In this document: one piece after another, positions 1 to 7,560 of the stretch
Layout of the letters: every line of letters begins with the position of its first letter
Position numbering within the stretch: the first letter of the stretch is position 1
NCBI GenBank assembly: GCA_964464965.1
Contig: CAYXHM010000004.1
Location: 186,001-250,000, forward strand
DNA from: UBA5543 sp964464965
Lineage (GTDB): Bacteria > Bacteroidota > Bacteroidia > Chitinophagales > Chitinophagaceae
Direction of reading: 5' to 3'
Length of the DNA: 64,000 nt
Notes under the pieces: model-generated
What the model was told of the DNA's origin: nothing
The model's input: only the letters and a program-made list of their open reading frames with translations
Database searches by the model: none
Translations under genes and position numbers: made by a program

Positions 1-452
1 TTTGTCGCAATATAGTTAAACCTTAATGCTGCTTCCCCCGACACCCTGTCGTTAATGAGGTATGTAAGACCCGGAGCCAGCCCGCCTCTTATATTATGAC
101 TATACTGGTCCTTTTTCAGAGGCGTGGTATTTGTCCATGCAATTGCATAAAGAAATTCAGCATCGGCAAATGCGTAAAATTTTCCCGGTTGCATACCTCC
201 CCTCGGTGCGAAATAGTACCTGAGGGATGGCCCTAGATTCGTACTAAAATACGTTTCCTGGGTCGCAGTTACATGGTGGAAACTACCCATTAATGCCGCA
301 CTGACGGTTAACCTATCCGACAGGAAATAACCGCCTTTCACACCTTGTGGAAATATCCTGATACCCAAAAGCCAGTCGCCCTTTTTTGGTTGCGCGTAAG
401 ATGATGAAATGATAAGGCCTACAGAGCAGGCCAGTAAGAGTAGTTTTTTCAT
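1..452 (-). CDS. Outer-membrane beta-barrel-like protein, partial (C-terminus outside window)
   Basis: The reading frame starts at ATG 452-450 and runs off the window at base 1, giving about 150 residues. It opens with a signal peptide (MKKLLLLACSVGLIISSSYA, predicted cleavage before Gln). The mature part has alternating aromatic/hydrophobic stretches such as GGYFLSDRLTVSAALMG and LGPSLRYYFAP, as in small Bacteroidota outer-membrane barrel proteins (porin family / OMP_b-brl type). No enzyme motif is visible. It follows ffh in the same direction with a 95-bp gap that holds a strong dyad at 462-503. Function unknown; the barrel assignment rests on pattern only. Confidence 0.6.
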   Translation of the reverse strand, partial: MKKLLLLACSVGLIISSSYAQPKKGDWLLGIRIFPQGVKGGYFLSDRLTVSAALMGSFHHVTATQETYFSTNLGPSLRYYFAPRGGMQPGKFYAFADAEFLYAIAWTNTTPLKKDQYSHNIRGGLAPGLTYLINDRVSGEAALRFNYIAT

Positions 453-461
453 AAAAACAGA

Positions 462-503
462 TTGGTTGTACAAGTTAAAGAATGCTCTAACTTATACAAC
501 CAA
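462..503 (-). terminator. 16-bp imperfect dyad: ffh terminator or leader hairpin
   Basis: Arms 462-477 and 488-503 are complementary at 15 of 16 positions with a 10-nt loop. Read on the minus strand, the hairpin is followed by TCTGTTTTT and then directly by the ATG of the next gene. It could terminate ffh transcription. Because the U-tract abuts the downstream start codon, it could also act as an attenuator or operator for that gene. Confidence 0.5.
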
Positions 504-547
504 AAGTTAAGGGTTACTTAAAACCCGTCAAAAACGATTTTGAAATA

Positions 548-1885
548 TTACTTACCAAAAGGCATCTTAGCACCCATGCCGGGGGGCATCATACCTTTCA
601 TTTTATTCATCTGCCCCATCATCTGGCGCATCTGGTCAAACTGTTTCATAAAGGCATTTACCTCTGCTATGTCTTTGCCTGCGCCCTTAGCTATGCGTTT
701 CCTTCTTGCCGTATCTATGCTATCGGGGTTGCTGCGCTCGTAGGGTGTCATAGAGTTTATCATGGCCTCTATGCCTTTAAATGCATCGTCAGATATGTCT
801 ATATCTTTTATAGCCTTGCCTACGCCGGGTATCATAGCCAACAGGTCTTTTATGTTACCCATCTTTTTTATCTGGCCCAGTTGCTGCTTAAAATCTTCAA
901 AGTCAAATTTATTGGCACGTATCTTCTTCTCCAGCTTTTTAGCCTCTACCTCGTCAAACTGTGCTTGTGCACGCTCTACCAGGGTAGTGATATCACCCAT
1001 GCCCAATATACGCTGTGCCATACGCGTGGGGTAGAACACATCCAGCGTATCCAGCTTTTCGCCCATGCTCACAAACATGATGGGCTTATTTACCGTGTAT
1101 TTGATAGACAATGCCGCACCACCACGGGTATCACCATCCAGCTTGGTCAGTACCACACCGGTAAAGTCCAGGCGGTCGTTAAAAGCTTTGGCGGTGTTTA
1201 CCGCATCCTGCCCCGTCATACTATCCACTACAAACAGTATCTCGTGCGGGTTTACAGCGGCTTTTACATTGGCCACCTCGGTCATCATGGCCTCATCTAC
1301 AGCCAGGCGGCCTGCCGTATCTATTATTACTACGCTGTTACCGTTCTTTTTTGCGTGTTCCATTGCGTTCTTCACAATAGATACCACGTCTTTATTATCT
1401 GGCTCGGCATATACAGGCACTTTTACCTGCTCGCCCAATACCTGCAACTGGTTGATAGCCGCGGGGCGGTACACGTCTCCCGCTACCAGCAGTGGGTTAC
1501 GTCCTTTTTTACTCTTCAGGTAGTTGGCCAGTTTGCCGCTGAAGGTGGTTTTACCCGAACCCTGCAGGCCAGCCACCAGTATAACGGTTGGTTTTGGCGA
1601 CAGGTCTATTTCGTGCGCATCGCCACCCATCAGTGCGGCCAGCTCGTCCTGCACTATCTTCACCATCTGCTGCCCGGGCGATACTGCCTGCAACACTTTT
1701 TCACCCGTAGCCTTGTCCTTTACCTTGTCTGTAAATTCTTTGGCTATCTTATAGTTAACGTCCGCATCTACCAGCGCACGCCTTATTTCTTTAATAGTAT
1801 TGGCAACATTTATCTCTGATATGCGCCCTTCACCTTTTAGCTGTTTAAACGCACCTTCAAGGCGTTCACTTAAATTCTCAAACAT
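548..1885 (-). CDS. ffh: Signal recognition particle protein Ffh (SRP54 GTPase)
   Basis: Ffh binds signal sequences of nascent membrane/secretory proteins together with 4.5S RNA and docks to FtsY in a GTP-dependent cycle. The 445 residues match the family length. The N domain is at about 1-95. The G domain has P-loop GLQGSGKT at about 106-113, then DTAGR and TKLDGDTRGG. The C-terminal M domain is methionine-rich (QMRQMMGQMNKMKGMMPPGM). The ATG at 1885 is preceded by a TAnnTTTG box at 1923-1916. The SRP RNA gene was not found in this window. Family assignment is certain. Confidence 0.98.
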   Translation of the reverse strand: MFENLSERLEGAFKQLKGEGRISEINVANTIKEIRRALVDADVNYKIAKEFTDKVKDKATGEKVLQAVSPGQQMVKIVQDELAALMGGDAHEIDLSPKPTVILVAGLQGSGKTTFSGKLANYLKSKKGRNPLLVAGDVYRPAAINQLQVLGEQVKVPVYAEPDNKDVVSIVKNAMEHAKKNGNSVVIIDTAGRLAVDEAMMTEVANVKAAVNPHEILFVVDSMTGQDAVNTAKAFNDRLDFTGVVLTKLDGDTRGGAALSIKYTVNKPIMFVSMGEKLDTLDVFYPTRMAQRILGMGDITTLVERAQAQFDEVEAKKLEKKIRANKFDFEDFKQQLGQIKKMGNIKDLLAMIPGVGKAIKDIDISDDAFKGIEAMINSMTPYERSNPDSIDTARRKRIAKGAGKDIAEVNAFMKQFDQMRQMMGQMNKMKGMMPPGMGAKMPFGK

Positions 1886-1915
1886 AATTTACCGTCCTTT
1901 TTACTAAAGGGATGG

Positions 1916-1923
1916 CAAAGTTA
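1916..1923 (-). promoter_or_regulatory. -7 promoter element for ffh
   Basis: TAACTTTG on the minus strand matches the Bacteroidota TAnnTTTG consensus exactly, 30 bp upstream of the ffh ATG. No clear -33 TTG is seen at normal spacing. The rest of the 254-bp divergent gap (1886-2139) is AT-rich and shows no gene; TAATTTCG near 2022 is a weaker candidate for the rightward gene. Confidence 0.6.
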
Positions 1924-2139
1924 AACGATTTAGTTAAAGTAAAAGAGGGATTAACCATATATGCGCAAATATTATTATGATATATAAACTATACCTACTC
2001 TGCTAAAAAATGCTAATTTCGCAGATTATATTTTTACAATCACCGGCAATGGTGACAGCGATAGTGATGAATGGGAATTTTAACGATACCGGATTAGCTG
2101 CACAAAAAACATTGCCGTCTATATAAAACTAAATAACGA

Positions 2140-3726
2140 ATGGGATGTGGAAACTGTGGTAAAGGCACAGATAGCAAACCCGGTGGATGCAAAGGCAATG
2201 GCGGATGCAGCACAGGCGGGTGCAACAGGCTGAACGTGTATGACTGGCTGAATGGCCTGCCCCTGCACGACGGCGCAAGGCCTTACCCTATAATAGAGGT
2301 GTCTTTTAACAAGGGCAGCCGCAAAGAATTTTATAAGAACAGCGCAAGTATAATACCTGAAAAAGGGCAATGGGTAACGGTAGAGGGTGTAAGCGGCTAC
2401 GACGTGGGGCAGGTGAGCCTGACGGGCGAGCTGGTAAAGGTGCAGATGAAGAAATATGGCGTGAAGGAGAAAGACGTGCTGAAACGCGTACAGCGCCTGG
2501 CTACAGATACCGACCTGGAAACATTCCGCAATAACAAGGAGAAAGAACAGCAACTATTGGTGCGCAGCCGCGCTATAGCCCGCAAGCTGAACCTTGAAAT
2601 GAAACTGGCAGAGGTCGAACTACAGGCCGATGGCAGGAAAGCTACCTTCTTCTACACAGCCGATCAGCGTGTGGATTTCCGCGAACTGATAAAAATGTAC
2701 GCCGGAGACTTCAACGTAAAGGTGGAGATGAAACAGATAGGCGCAAGGCAGGAAAGCGGCAAAGTAGGTGGTATAGGCAGCTGCGGGCGAGAGCTATGTT
2801 GCAGCACCTGGCTTACAGATTTTAAAAGCGTAAACACTACCGCGGCACGTTACCAGAACCTGTCTATCAATCAGACCAAACTAAGCGGCCAGTGCGGCAG
2901 GCTGAAATGCTGCCTGAACTACGAGCTGGATACTTATATGGATGCCTTGTCTGTTTTTCCTGAAAAGGCGGACAGTATAGAAACAACCAGCGGGGTGGCA
3001 TACCTGCAAAAGAGGGATATATTCAAGAACCTGATGTGGTACAGCTACCGCGAAAGCAACAAGCAGTATCCCATGACCATAGAGCGTGTAAAGGAAATAC
3101 TGGACCTGAACCGCAAGGGCATAAAGCCCGACGAGCTGCAGGCGGTAGAACTGGAAGCTACCAACAGCAAAACACTGGTGAAGGTAGATGCGGGATTTGT
3201 GAACGACGTAGGGCAGATAAGCCTGAAATCCCTGGAGAAAGGCAGCAAGAAAAAAAGCAAAAGCGGCAGCAAAAACCGCAACCAGCAGGGTACGGGCAAT
3301 AAGCCGCAAGGCAACAGGCCCGAAAGGCCGGAAGGTAAACAGGCCCGTGATAACAGGCCGGAACGCCAGGAAGGTAAACAGTCGCAGGGCAACAGGCCCG
3401 AAAGACCGGAGGTTGGCAACCGCGAACGCAGCAACGAAAGGCGCAGTAACCAGCCCAAACAGGCCAAACGCCCGCAACAGGGCAACAGGCCCGAAAGGCA
3501 GGGTGGCGAGGGTAGTGCCGAACCAAGGCCGCAGCAAAACAGGGAAAACCGCCCGCCGCAGCAGCCACGCAACCGCCCCGAACCAAGGCAGGCGCAGGAG
3601 GGTGGCGACAATACCCGCCCGCCACAAAACAGGAAGCCGCAGGGCAACCGCAACAACAGGAACAGGGGTAGCGGAGACAACTCTAACCAACCCCCAAGGC
3701 AGGAGCCCAATAACCCCGCCGTTTAA
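2140..3726 (+). CDS. PSP1-domain protein (RicT/YaaT-like) with long Arg/Pro/Asn/Gln-rich tail
   Basis: The 528-residue protein begins with a Cys-rich segment (CGNCGKG, CKGNGGC, STGGC) typical of Bacteroidota members. A PSP1 domain follows (about 100-230) with GSCGRELCCSTWL and SGQCGRLKCCL, the hallmark Cys motifs of the family. In Bacillus, RicT/YaaT works with RicA and RicF in an Fe-S-containing complex that affects RNase Y-dependent mRNA maturation; whether that holds here is unknown. From about residue 370 the chain becomes low-complexity and strongly basic (repeated GNRPER-type units), suggesting an RNA-binding or disordered tail. Stand-alone gene with its own terminator at 3759. The core family call is sure; the role is inferred. 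Confidence 0.85.
   Translation: MGCGNCGKGTDSKPGGCKGNGGCSTGGCNRLNVYDWLNGLPLHDGARPYPIIEVSFNKGSRKEFYKNSASIIPEKGQWVTVEGVSGYDVGQVSLTGELVKVQMKKYGVKEKDVLKRVQRLATDTDLETFRNNKEKEQQLLVRSRAIARKLNLEMKLAEVELQADGRKATFFYTADQRVDFRELIKMYAGDFNVKVEMKQIGARQESGKVGGIGSCGRELCCSTWLTDFKSVNTTAARYQNLSINQTKLSGQCGRLKCCLNYELDTYMDALSVFPEKADSIETTSGVAYLQKRDIFKNLMWYSYRESNKQYPMTIERVKEILDLNRKGIKPDELQAVELEATNSKTLVKVDAGFVNDVGQISLKSLEKGSKKKSKSGSKNRNQQGTGNKPQGNRPERPEGKQARDNRPERQEGKQSQGNRPERPEVGNRERSNERRSNQPKQAKRPQQGNRPERQGGEGSAEPRPQQNRENRPPQQPRNRPEPRQAQEGGDNTRPPQNRKPQGNRNNRNRGSGDNSNQPPRQEPNNPAV
3300..3720 (+). repeat. Degenerate in-frame repeats encoding the basic tail
   Basis: The unit ggcaacaggcccgaaag recurs (near 3310, 3388 and 3481) with diverged copies between, always in frame with the PSP1-family gene and encoding GNRPE[R]-like motifs. 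This is a low-complexity coding repeat. Spacers are irregular and coding, so it is not a CRISPR. Confidence 0.7.
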
Positions 3727-3758
3727 TAAAAGAACAATACAACTATACTATAACACTG

Positions 3759-3790
3759 CCCGCCACACCGGCGGGTTTTGTGTTTTTTTT
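3759..3790 (+). terminator. Rho-independent terminator after the PSP1 gene
   Basis: CCCGCC (3759-3764) pairs with GGCGGG (3770-3775) around a 5-nt loop, followed by ttttgtgtttttttt. Located 33 bp after the stop codon. Confidence 0.85.
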
Positions 3791-4127
3791 GCCATAAAGC
3801 CGTTAGTAATGGGAAATTGTAGCAGGGTAGCATTGTTACATTAGTCCCTCACCGGACCTTCCTGAGGAGAGAACATGGTGAAGGAAGTGAAAGAATACAG
3901 CACGTGGATGTGCTGTGTTTATACTGTAAATACAGGTATATTTACTATAGCAAAAATAGTTATTTTAAAGGATATATGCAAATTTAAGTGTAGCGTTATA
4001 AACGCTTTGCCGTAGCATCGCCATTGTAAGACGGGACGGGTAGAGTGAGTGTGGTTGGTGAGGTCATAAGACCGACCAAAGGAAAGATTACATTGCTTTG
4101 CGGTGTACGCCGAATGCACGCCTGGCT
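3791..4127. other. Gene-free stretch between PSP1 gene and antiporter gene
   Basis: No credible coding frame is visible over about 337 bp. It contains a perfect 7-bp hairpin (ACAGCAC 3897-3903 / GTGCTGT 3910-3916, 6-nt loop) and further short dyads near 3920-3935. The purine-rich part around 3855-3895 looks unlike the flanking genes but has no coding signal. It may be the remains of a lost gene. Confidence 0.4.
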
Positions 4128-5204
4128 TTATGGGACAATGGTTGTGAAAAGATAAACAGCAAATATTACCAGCAGCACTACGCCCTGCAGAAAGTTTGTG
4201 CGCCCCTTACCGAAAGAAAGCATGATCGTAAACAGGGATAACATAAGCAGCACAATTGATTTCTCATCGATACCGAGGGTAACGGTTAACCCCGTAAAGG
4301 TGGAAACAATAGCTACTGCCGGAATGGTGAGCCCGATACTGGCCAAAGCCGAACCCAAGGCAAGGTTAAGGCTTGTTTGCAGCCTGTTCTTCCGCGCAGC
4401 GCGCAAAGCAGCCAAACCCTCGGGCAGTAGTATGACAAGGGCAACAATAATACCTACCACCGATTTTGGCGCACCCATTTCAACAACCCCTGTTTCAATA
4501 GCAGGGGCCAACGTTTTTGCTATGAGCACTACAGCGCCCAGACAGGCCAGCAAAAGCGCAAGGCTGGTTAGTGTTACGGGTATGGTAGGCGGGGCTGCAT
4601 GCACATCTTCCGATACATCCGCTTCTTCAGGCAGAAAATAGTCCCGGTGTCTTCCCGTTTGTATCATTACAAAACCACTATATAACACCAACGAAATAAT
4701 AGCGACAAATATCAACTGGCTTGTATTATAAGAAGGGCCTGGTATGCTGGTTGTATAATTGGGAAGTACAAGCGTGAGCACCGAAATAGCAGTGAGCGTT
4801 ACCAACGCAGCGCTTACACCAAACTCGCCAAAGACCTGCTCTTTGAAGCGTATGCCCCCAACAAGCAGACATAACCCTATGATACCGGTAAGAATGATCA
4901 TGATAGCTGCGAATACGGTATCGCGCGCAAGGGTAGTAGTCTCAGCACCCCCGGCCAACATCAGGGAAACAATAAGCGATACTTCTATTACTGTAATAGC
5001 AACTGCCAGCAACAGTGTACCATATGGCTCACCAACACGATGGGCAACCACCTCTGCATGATGGACTGCTGCCATGACCGCGCCAATAAGTGAAACCGCA
5101 AGAACGACTGTGAAGATAGTGCCGGCTATGTAAGACCCTGCAAAAAAAAGAAGCCACGCTAAAATGGGCGTAATGATTGTCCAAAGTGGAATCTTTATTT
5201 TCAT
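4128..5204 (-). CDS. chaA: Ca2+/H+ antiporter, ChaA family
   Basis: The 358-residue inner-membrane protein has about 11 hydrophobic segments in two inverted halves. Each half carries the acidic cation-binding helix of the Ca2+:cation antiporter superfamily: GTLLLAVAITVIEVSLIVSL in the first, LLPEGLAALRAARKNRLQTS followed by NLALGSALASIGLTIP in the second. HHAEVVAHRVGEPYG before the first helix is the ChaA signature. It is expected to extrude Ca2+ (possibly Na+/K+) in exchange for protons. Soluble loop residues around 195-205 are acidic. A TAGTTTTG box lies only 4 nt before the ATG. Single gene; the substrate is not provable from sequence. Confidence 0.88.
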   Translation of the reverse strand: MKIKIPLWTIITPILAWLLFFAGSYIAGTIFTVVLAVSLIGAVMAAVHHAEVVAHRVGEPYGTLLLAVAITVIEVSLIVSLMLAGGAETTTLARDTVFAAIMIILTGIIGLCLLVGGIRFKEQVFGEFGVSAALVTLTAISVLTLVLPNYTTSIPGPSYNTSQLIFVAIISLVLYSGFVMIQTGRHRDYFLPEEADVSEDVHAAPPTIPVTLTSLALLLACLGAVVLIAKTLAPAIETGVVEMGAPKSVVGIIVALVILLPEGLAALRAARKNRLQTSLNLALGSALASIGLTIPAVAIVSTFTGLTVTLGIDEKSIVLLMLSLFTIMLSFGKGRTNFLQGVVLLVIFAVYLFTTIVP

Positions 5205-5208
5205 GACA

Positions 5209-5216
5209 CAAAACTA
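5209..5216 (-). promoter_or_regulatory. TAnnTTTG box immediately upstream of chaA
   Basis: TAGTTTTG ends 4 nt before the chaA ATG, so a transcript from it would be essentially leaderless. No -33 TTG is seen at normal spacing. The rest of the 5205-5446 gap holds no gene, only a weak dyad CGCAAT/ATTGCG at 5309-5325. Confidence 0.35.
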
Positions 5217-5446
5217 AGACAAAATAAATTGGAGCAGTTTTGCAGCTTTGAGTGCTAAGTGCAGGCGTTAGGGAAAGTGTTTTACACCATTGCGATGTGT
5301 TCTTGTTCCGCAATTATATATTGCGCAAGATTTGTCCATGAAGAACACCAACAAAGGCGAAAAAATTATGTAATGTATTATTTGGTATAATCCCATGATA
5401 TTTGAAACCAAACTTAGCAGTATGATGCTGCCCTGCGCGACATTTC

Positions 5447-6202
5447 TTATTTCACCTCCGTTAAAGCACCTGCGGGATATTCTATGCTTTCCAGGTACAG
5501 GCCATGGCCTGGTACGCTGAAATCTGCCAGGGTACAATCTTTCGCTTCTATTATCTTCCTGAAATCTGCCAGGGTGGTTTTGCCCCGGGCTACCTGTAAC
5601 TGTGTGCCTACCAGTCCGCGTACCATACCCCGCAGAAAACGGTTGCCGCACACTACATAGTGCAGTTCGTCTTCATGCTCTTCCCAGCGCGATTCGGATA
5701 GCTTACAGATAAATGTAAAGCTCTGTGTATTGCGCTTGGAAAAGGTTTCAAAGTTTTCATACTCCGGTAGTATGGCCGCAGTTTCTTTTAATATACCCGT
5801 ATCAAATTTAAAAGGGTAATAAAGCGCCCGCTGGTATTTAAAGGGGGACTTCTGCTTGTAAATGCGGTAGCGGTATTGCCGGGCAATGGCCGCAAACCTG
5901 CAATTCATTTCAGGGTCATTGGCAAGAAATAATTTGTTCGCCGCAATGGTGGGTGGGAGGATGGCATTCAGCTTGTATAGGAAATTACCCGTTAAAATTT
6001 TTTCCGTGTCAAAATGATAGTAGTTGCACAGGGCGTGCACACCTTCGTCTGTACGGCTGGCCCCAAAAGTGGTAATATTCCCGCGCAATAACGTGGAAAT
6101 GGCCCTGTTCATAGCCAACTGTACTGTAGGAGTGTCCCCCTGTACCTGCGAGCCATGAAAAGCCAGCCCGTTATACTGTATTTCAACAAAATATCTATGC
6201 AT
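5447..6202 (-). CDS. truA: tRNA pseudouridine(38-40) synthase TruA
   Basis: TruA isomerises uridines 38-40 in the anticodon stem-loop of several tRNAs. The catalytic-Asp motif appears as SRTDEGVHALCN (family GRTDAGVHA) and FLRGMVRGLVG is the conserved C-terminal block. The start is taken at ATG 6202 (MHRYFVEIQYNG), giving 251 residues, because the frame upstream offers only a TTG at 6223 and adds a non-conserved heptapeptide. It sits 40 bp after the DUF2157 gene in the same direction and may be co-transcribed with it. Family assignment is secure. Confidence 0.95.
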   Translation of the reverse strand: MHRYFVEIQYNGLAFHGSQVQGDTPTVQLAMNRAISTLLRGNITTFGASRTDEGVHALCNYYHFDTEKILTGNFLYKLNAILPPTIAANKLFLANDPEMNCRFAAIARQYRYRIYKQKSPFKYQRALYYPFKFDTGILKETAAILPEYENFETFSKRNTQSFTFICKLSESRWEEHEDELHYVVCGNRFLRGMVRGLVGTQLQVARGKTTLADFRKIIEAKDCTLADFSVPGHGLYLESIEYPAGALTEVK

Positions 6203-6242
6203 CAGATCATTTCCCGGCTGCAATATTACATGTTTATGTCCA

Positions 6243-7277
6243 TTAGCCTTTTAATGTATCACGTTCCTTTCGCTTCAGGCGTTTTTCTATTTGCCAGCCT
6301 ACCAGCGCAAAAGATGCTGCCAGCACCAGGAAGAAGATGCCCTTGTTGGTAGTATTCCAGAAAAACTCGAAATACCTGCTGTACAGGTTCAGGAGTATGA
6401 ATATAATACCAAAGTCGCGTGTAATATCATCGCGGAACTTAATGCCCAGTACCAGCGCGGCTATGGATACAATGGCCAGTACCAGTGAATAACCTATGAC
6501 CTGTACCTGCCTTACTGCAAGCCAGTCTTCGTAATGGCCATAATTGCCAAATACAGATACGCCCCACATGCCTGTAAAGAAAATGAGCAGTCCCATTATA
6601 TAGGTTTGCCTCTGTGAGAATTTCAGTACGCTGACCCTGTCCTGCAAAAAGCTGAGGCCTATAACCAATACCCCGAATATGGTAAAACGCATGGGGTAGT
6701 TCATGCCCAGGAAGAGGTTGTCTTTATTTTGCTGCCATTCTGCAAATGAGCCATACCAGCCCATAAGCGCCAGTATGCCGCCCAGCCACAGCGTTTTAGA
6801 CCGGAAGAAAGCTGCGAGCGGAAGAATGACTACGGCTACAGCCGCCAACAGCCCTGTATATTGCGGCCCGAAGCCTATGTCTTTACAGTAATATACAATA
6901 GCGCTCACAGTTACCAGCCCACCCAGTACCATATATACCTCGTAAATAAGCGAGTTAAAACTATTTCTCTTCCTGTACAGGTACATAAACCAGGCCAATG
7001 CTATAAGCGTGCAGGATATGGCTATAACAACATTCCCTATATCGAAATACTTTTTTATTTTTTCCAGCAGCTTGTCATCTATAAATATTGCCGCGAAGGC
7101 CAGTAGTGTACATGCAATGGCTATTATAAAAAAGTACTGCGCTATTTGCCCCCTTGCCTTTTTCAGGCTGAGGCTGCTTCTAAGTTCGTCGGCCTTTTCT
7201 TTGGTAAGCAGGTGGCTGCGCTCCCATTCGGCAAGAGCGGTTTCCAGTATCTCTTTATCTTTTTTTTCAAGTTCCAT
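6243..7277 (-). CDS. DUF2157-family integral membrane protein
   Basis: The 344-residue protein has a soluble N-terminal helical part of about 45 residues (WERSHLLTKEKADELR, characteristic of DUF2157) followed by 9-10 predicted transmembrane segments. The last membrane segment precedes a basic tail (WQIEKRLKRKERDTLKG). DUF2157 proteins are widespread, uncharacterised membrane proteins; no catalytic motif is visible. It starts at ATG 7277 with a TAAATTTG box at 7332-7325 and lies upstream of truA. Function unknown. Confidence 0.8.
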   Translation of the reverse strand: MELEKKDKEILETALAEWERSHLLTKEKADELRSSLSLKKARGQIAQYFFIIAIACTLLAFAAIFIDDKLLEKIKKYFDIGNVVIAISCTLIALAWFMYLYRKRNSFNSLIYEVYMVLGGLVTVSAIVYYCKDIGFGPQYTGLLAAVAVVILPLAAFFRSKTLWLGGILALMGWYGSFAEWQQNKDNLFLGMNYPMRFTIFGVLVIGLSFLQDRVSVLKFSQRQTYIMGLLIFFTGMWGVSVFGNYGHYEDWLAVRQVQVIGYSLVLAIVSIAALVLGIKFRDDITRDFGIIFILLNLYSRYFEFFWNTTNKGIFFLVLAASFALVGWQIEKRLKRKERDTLKG

Positions 7278-7324
7278 AAGGGTGCAAACGGTAGTATATC
7301 AAATATTAAGCCATTAGGTTTCCG

Positions 7325-7332
7325 CAAATTTA
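7325..7332 (-). promoter_or_regulatory. Candidate -7 element for DUF2157-truA
   Basis: TAAATTTG on the minus strand matches TAnnTTTG, 47 bp before the ATG at 7277. It lies back to back with the rightward box at 7349. Confidence 0.45.
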
Positions 7333-7348
7333 TGTCATTAATATGAAG

Positions 7349-7356
7349 TACCTTTG
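7349..7356 (+). promoter_or_regulatory. -7 element for the candidate sRNA
   Basis: TACCTTTG is an exact TAnnTTTG match on the + strand with no + strand protein gene downstream before guaB. The expected start is about 7361-7363, right before the structured segment. The -33 region is weak (ATTTATG). Confidence 0.5.
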
Positions 7357-7360
7357 CCAT

Positions 7361-7450
7361 GGTGCCAAACCTCGAGGTTGCAAAAGGCGAAAGCCTGTTT
7401 TGCAACACAAACTGAAGTCCATGCTTTACAGCTGGACTTCTTTTATTTTG
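7361..7450 (+). ncRNA. Candidate small structured RNA with its own terminator
   Basis: About 85-90 nt between the -7 box at 7349 and the U-rich end of the 7414-7450 terminator. The main hairpin pairs GTTGCAAAA (7377-7385) with TTTTGCAAC (7398-7406), continues as GGC/GCC, is capped by a GAAA (GNRA-type) tetraloop at 7389-7392, and has a 2-nt bulge. Upstream AACCTCGAGGTT (7368-7379) is self-complementary and overlaps the hairpin base by 3 nt, so the two folds compete. It has no ORF and matches no RNA family I recognise. It lies divergent to DUF2157 and convergent to guaB. The structure is seen directly; expression is inferred. Confidence 0.5.
7414..7450 (+). terminator. Intrinsic terminator of the candidate sRNA
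   Basis: GAAGTCCA (7414-7421) pairs perfectly with TGGACTTC (7433-7440), followed by TTTTATTTT on the + strand. No other + strand transcript upstream explains it. Confidence 0.75.
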
Positions 7451-7456
7451 GCCCGT

Positions 7457-7490
7457 TAAAAAAATAACGGCCATGCAATGCACGGCCGTT
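7457..7490 (-). terminator. Terminator of guaB
   Basis: AACGGCC (7466-7472) pairs with GGCCGTT (7484-7490). On the minus strand it is followed by ATTTTTTTAA. It faces the sRNA terminator only 17 bp away. Confidence 0.85.
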
Positions 7491-7560
7491 GTATAGTTCC
7501 AGGGATAAATCCCAAATTCTAATTCCGATGAGGAAACCCTAATGCACTTAAGACTTACTA

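Noticed and set aside
881..1819. Long + strand reading frame opposite ffh
   Set aside because: Antisense shadow of the certain ffh gene; its protein is full of Tyr/His/Cys runs with no domain.
2881..3710. Several minus-strand frames over the PSP1 gene tail
   Set aside because: Low-complexity artefacts of the repeat-coding GC-rich region on the other strand.
3300..3720. Possible CRISPR-like repeats
   Set aside because: Units are degenerate, irregularly spaced and in frame within the PSP1 gene; no cas genes.
5309..5325. Dyad CGCAAT/ATTGCG between truA and chaA
   Set aside because: Only 6 bp and not followed by a T-run on either strand.
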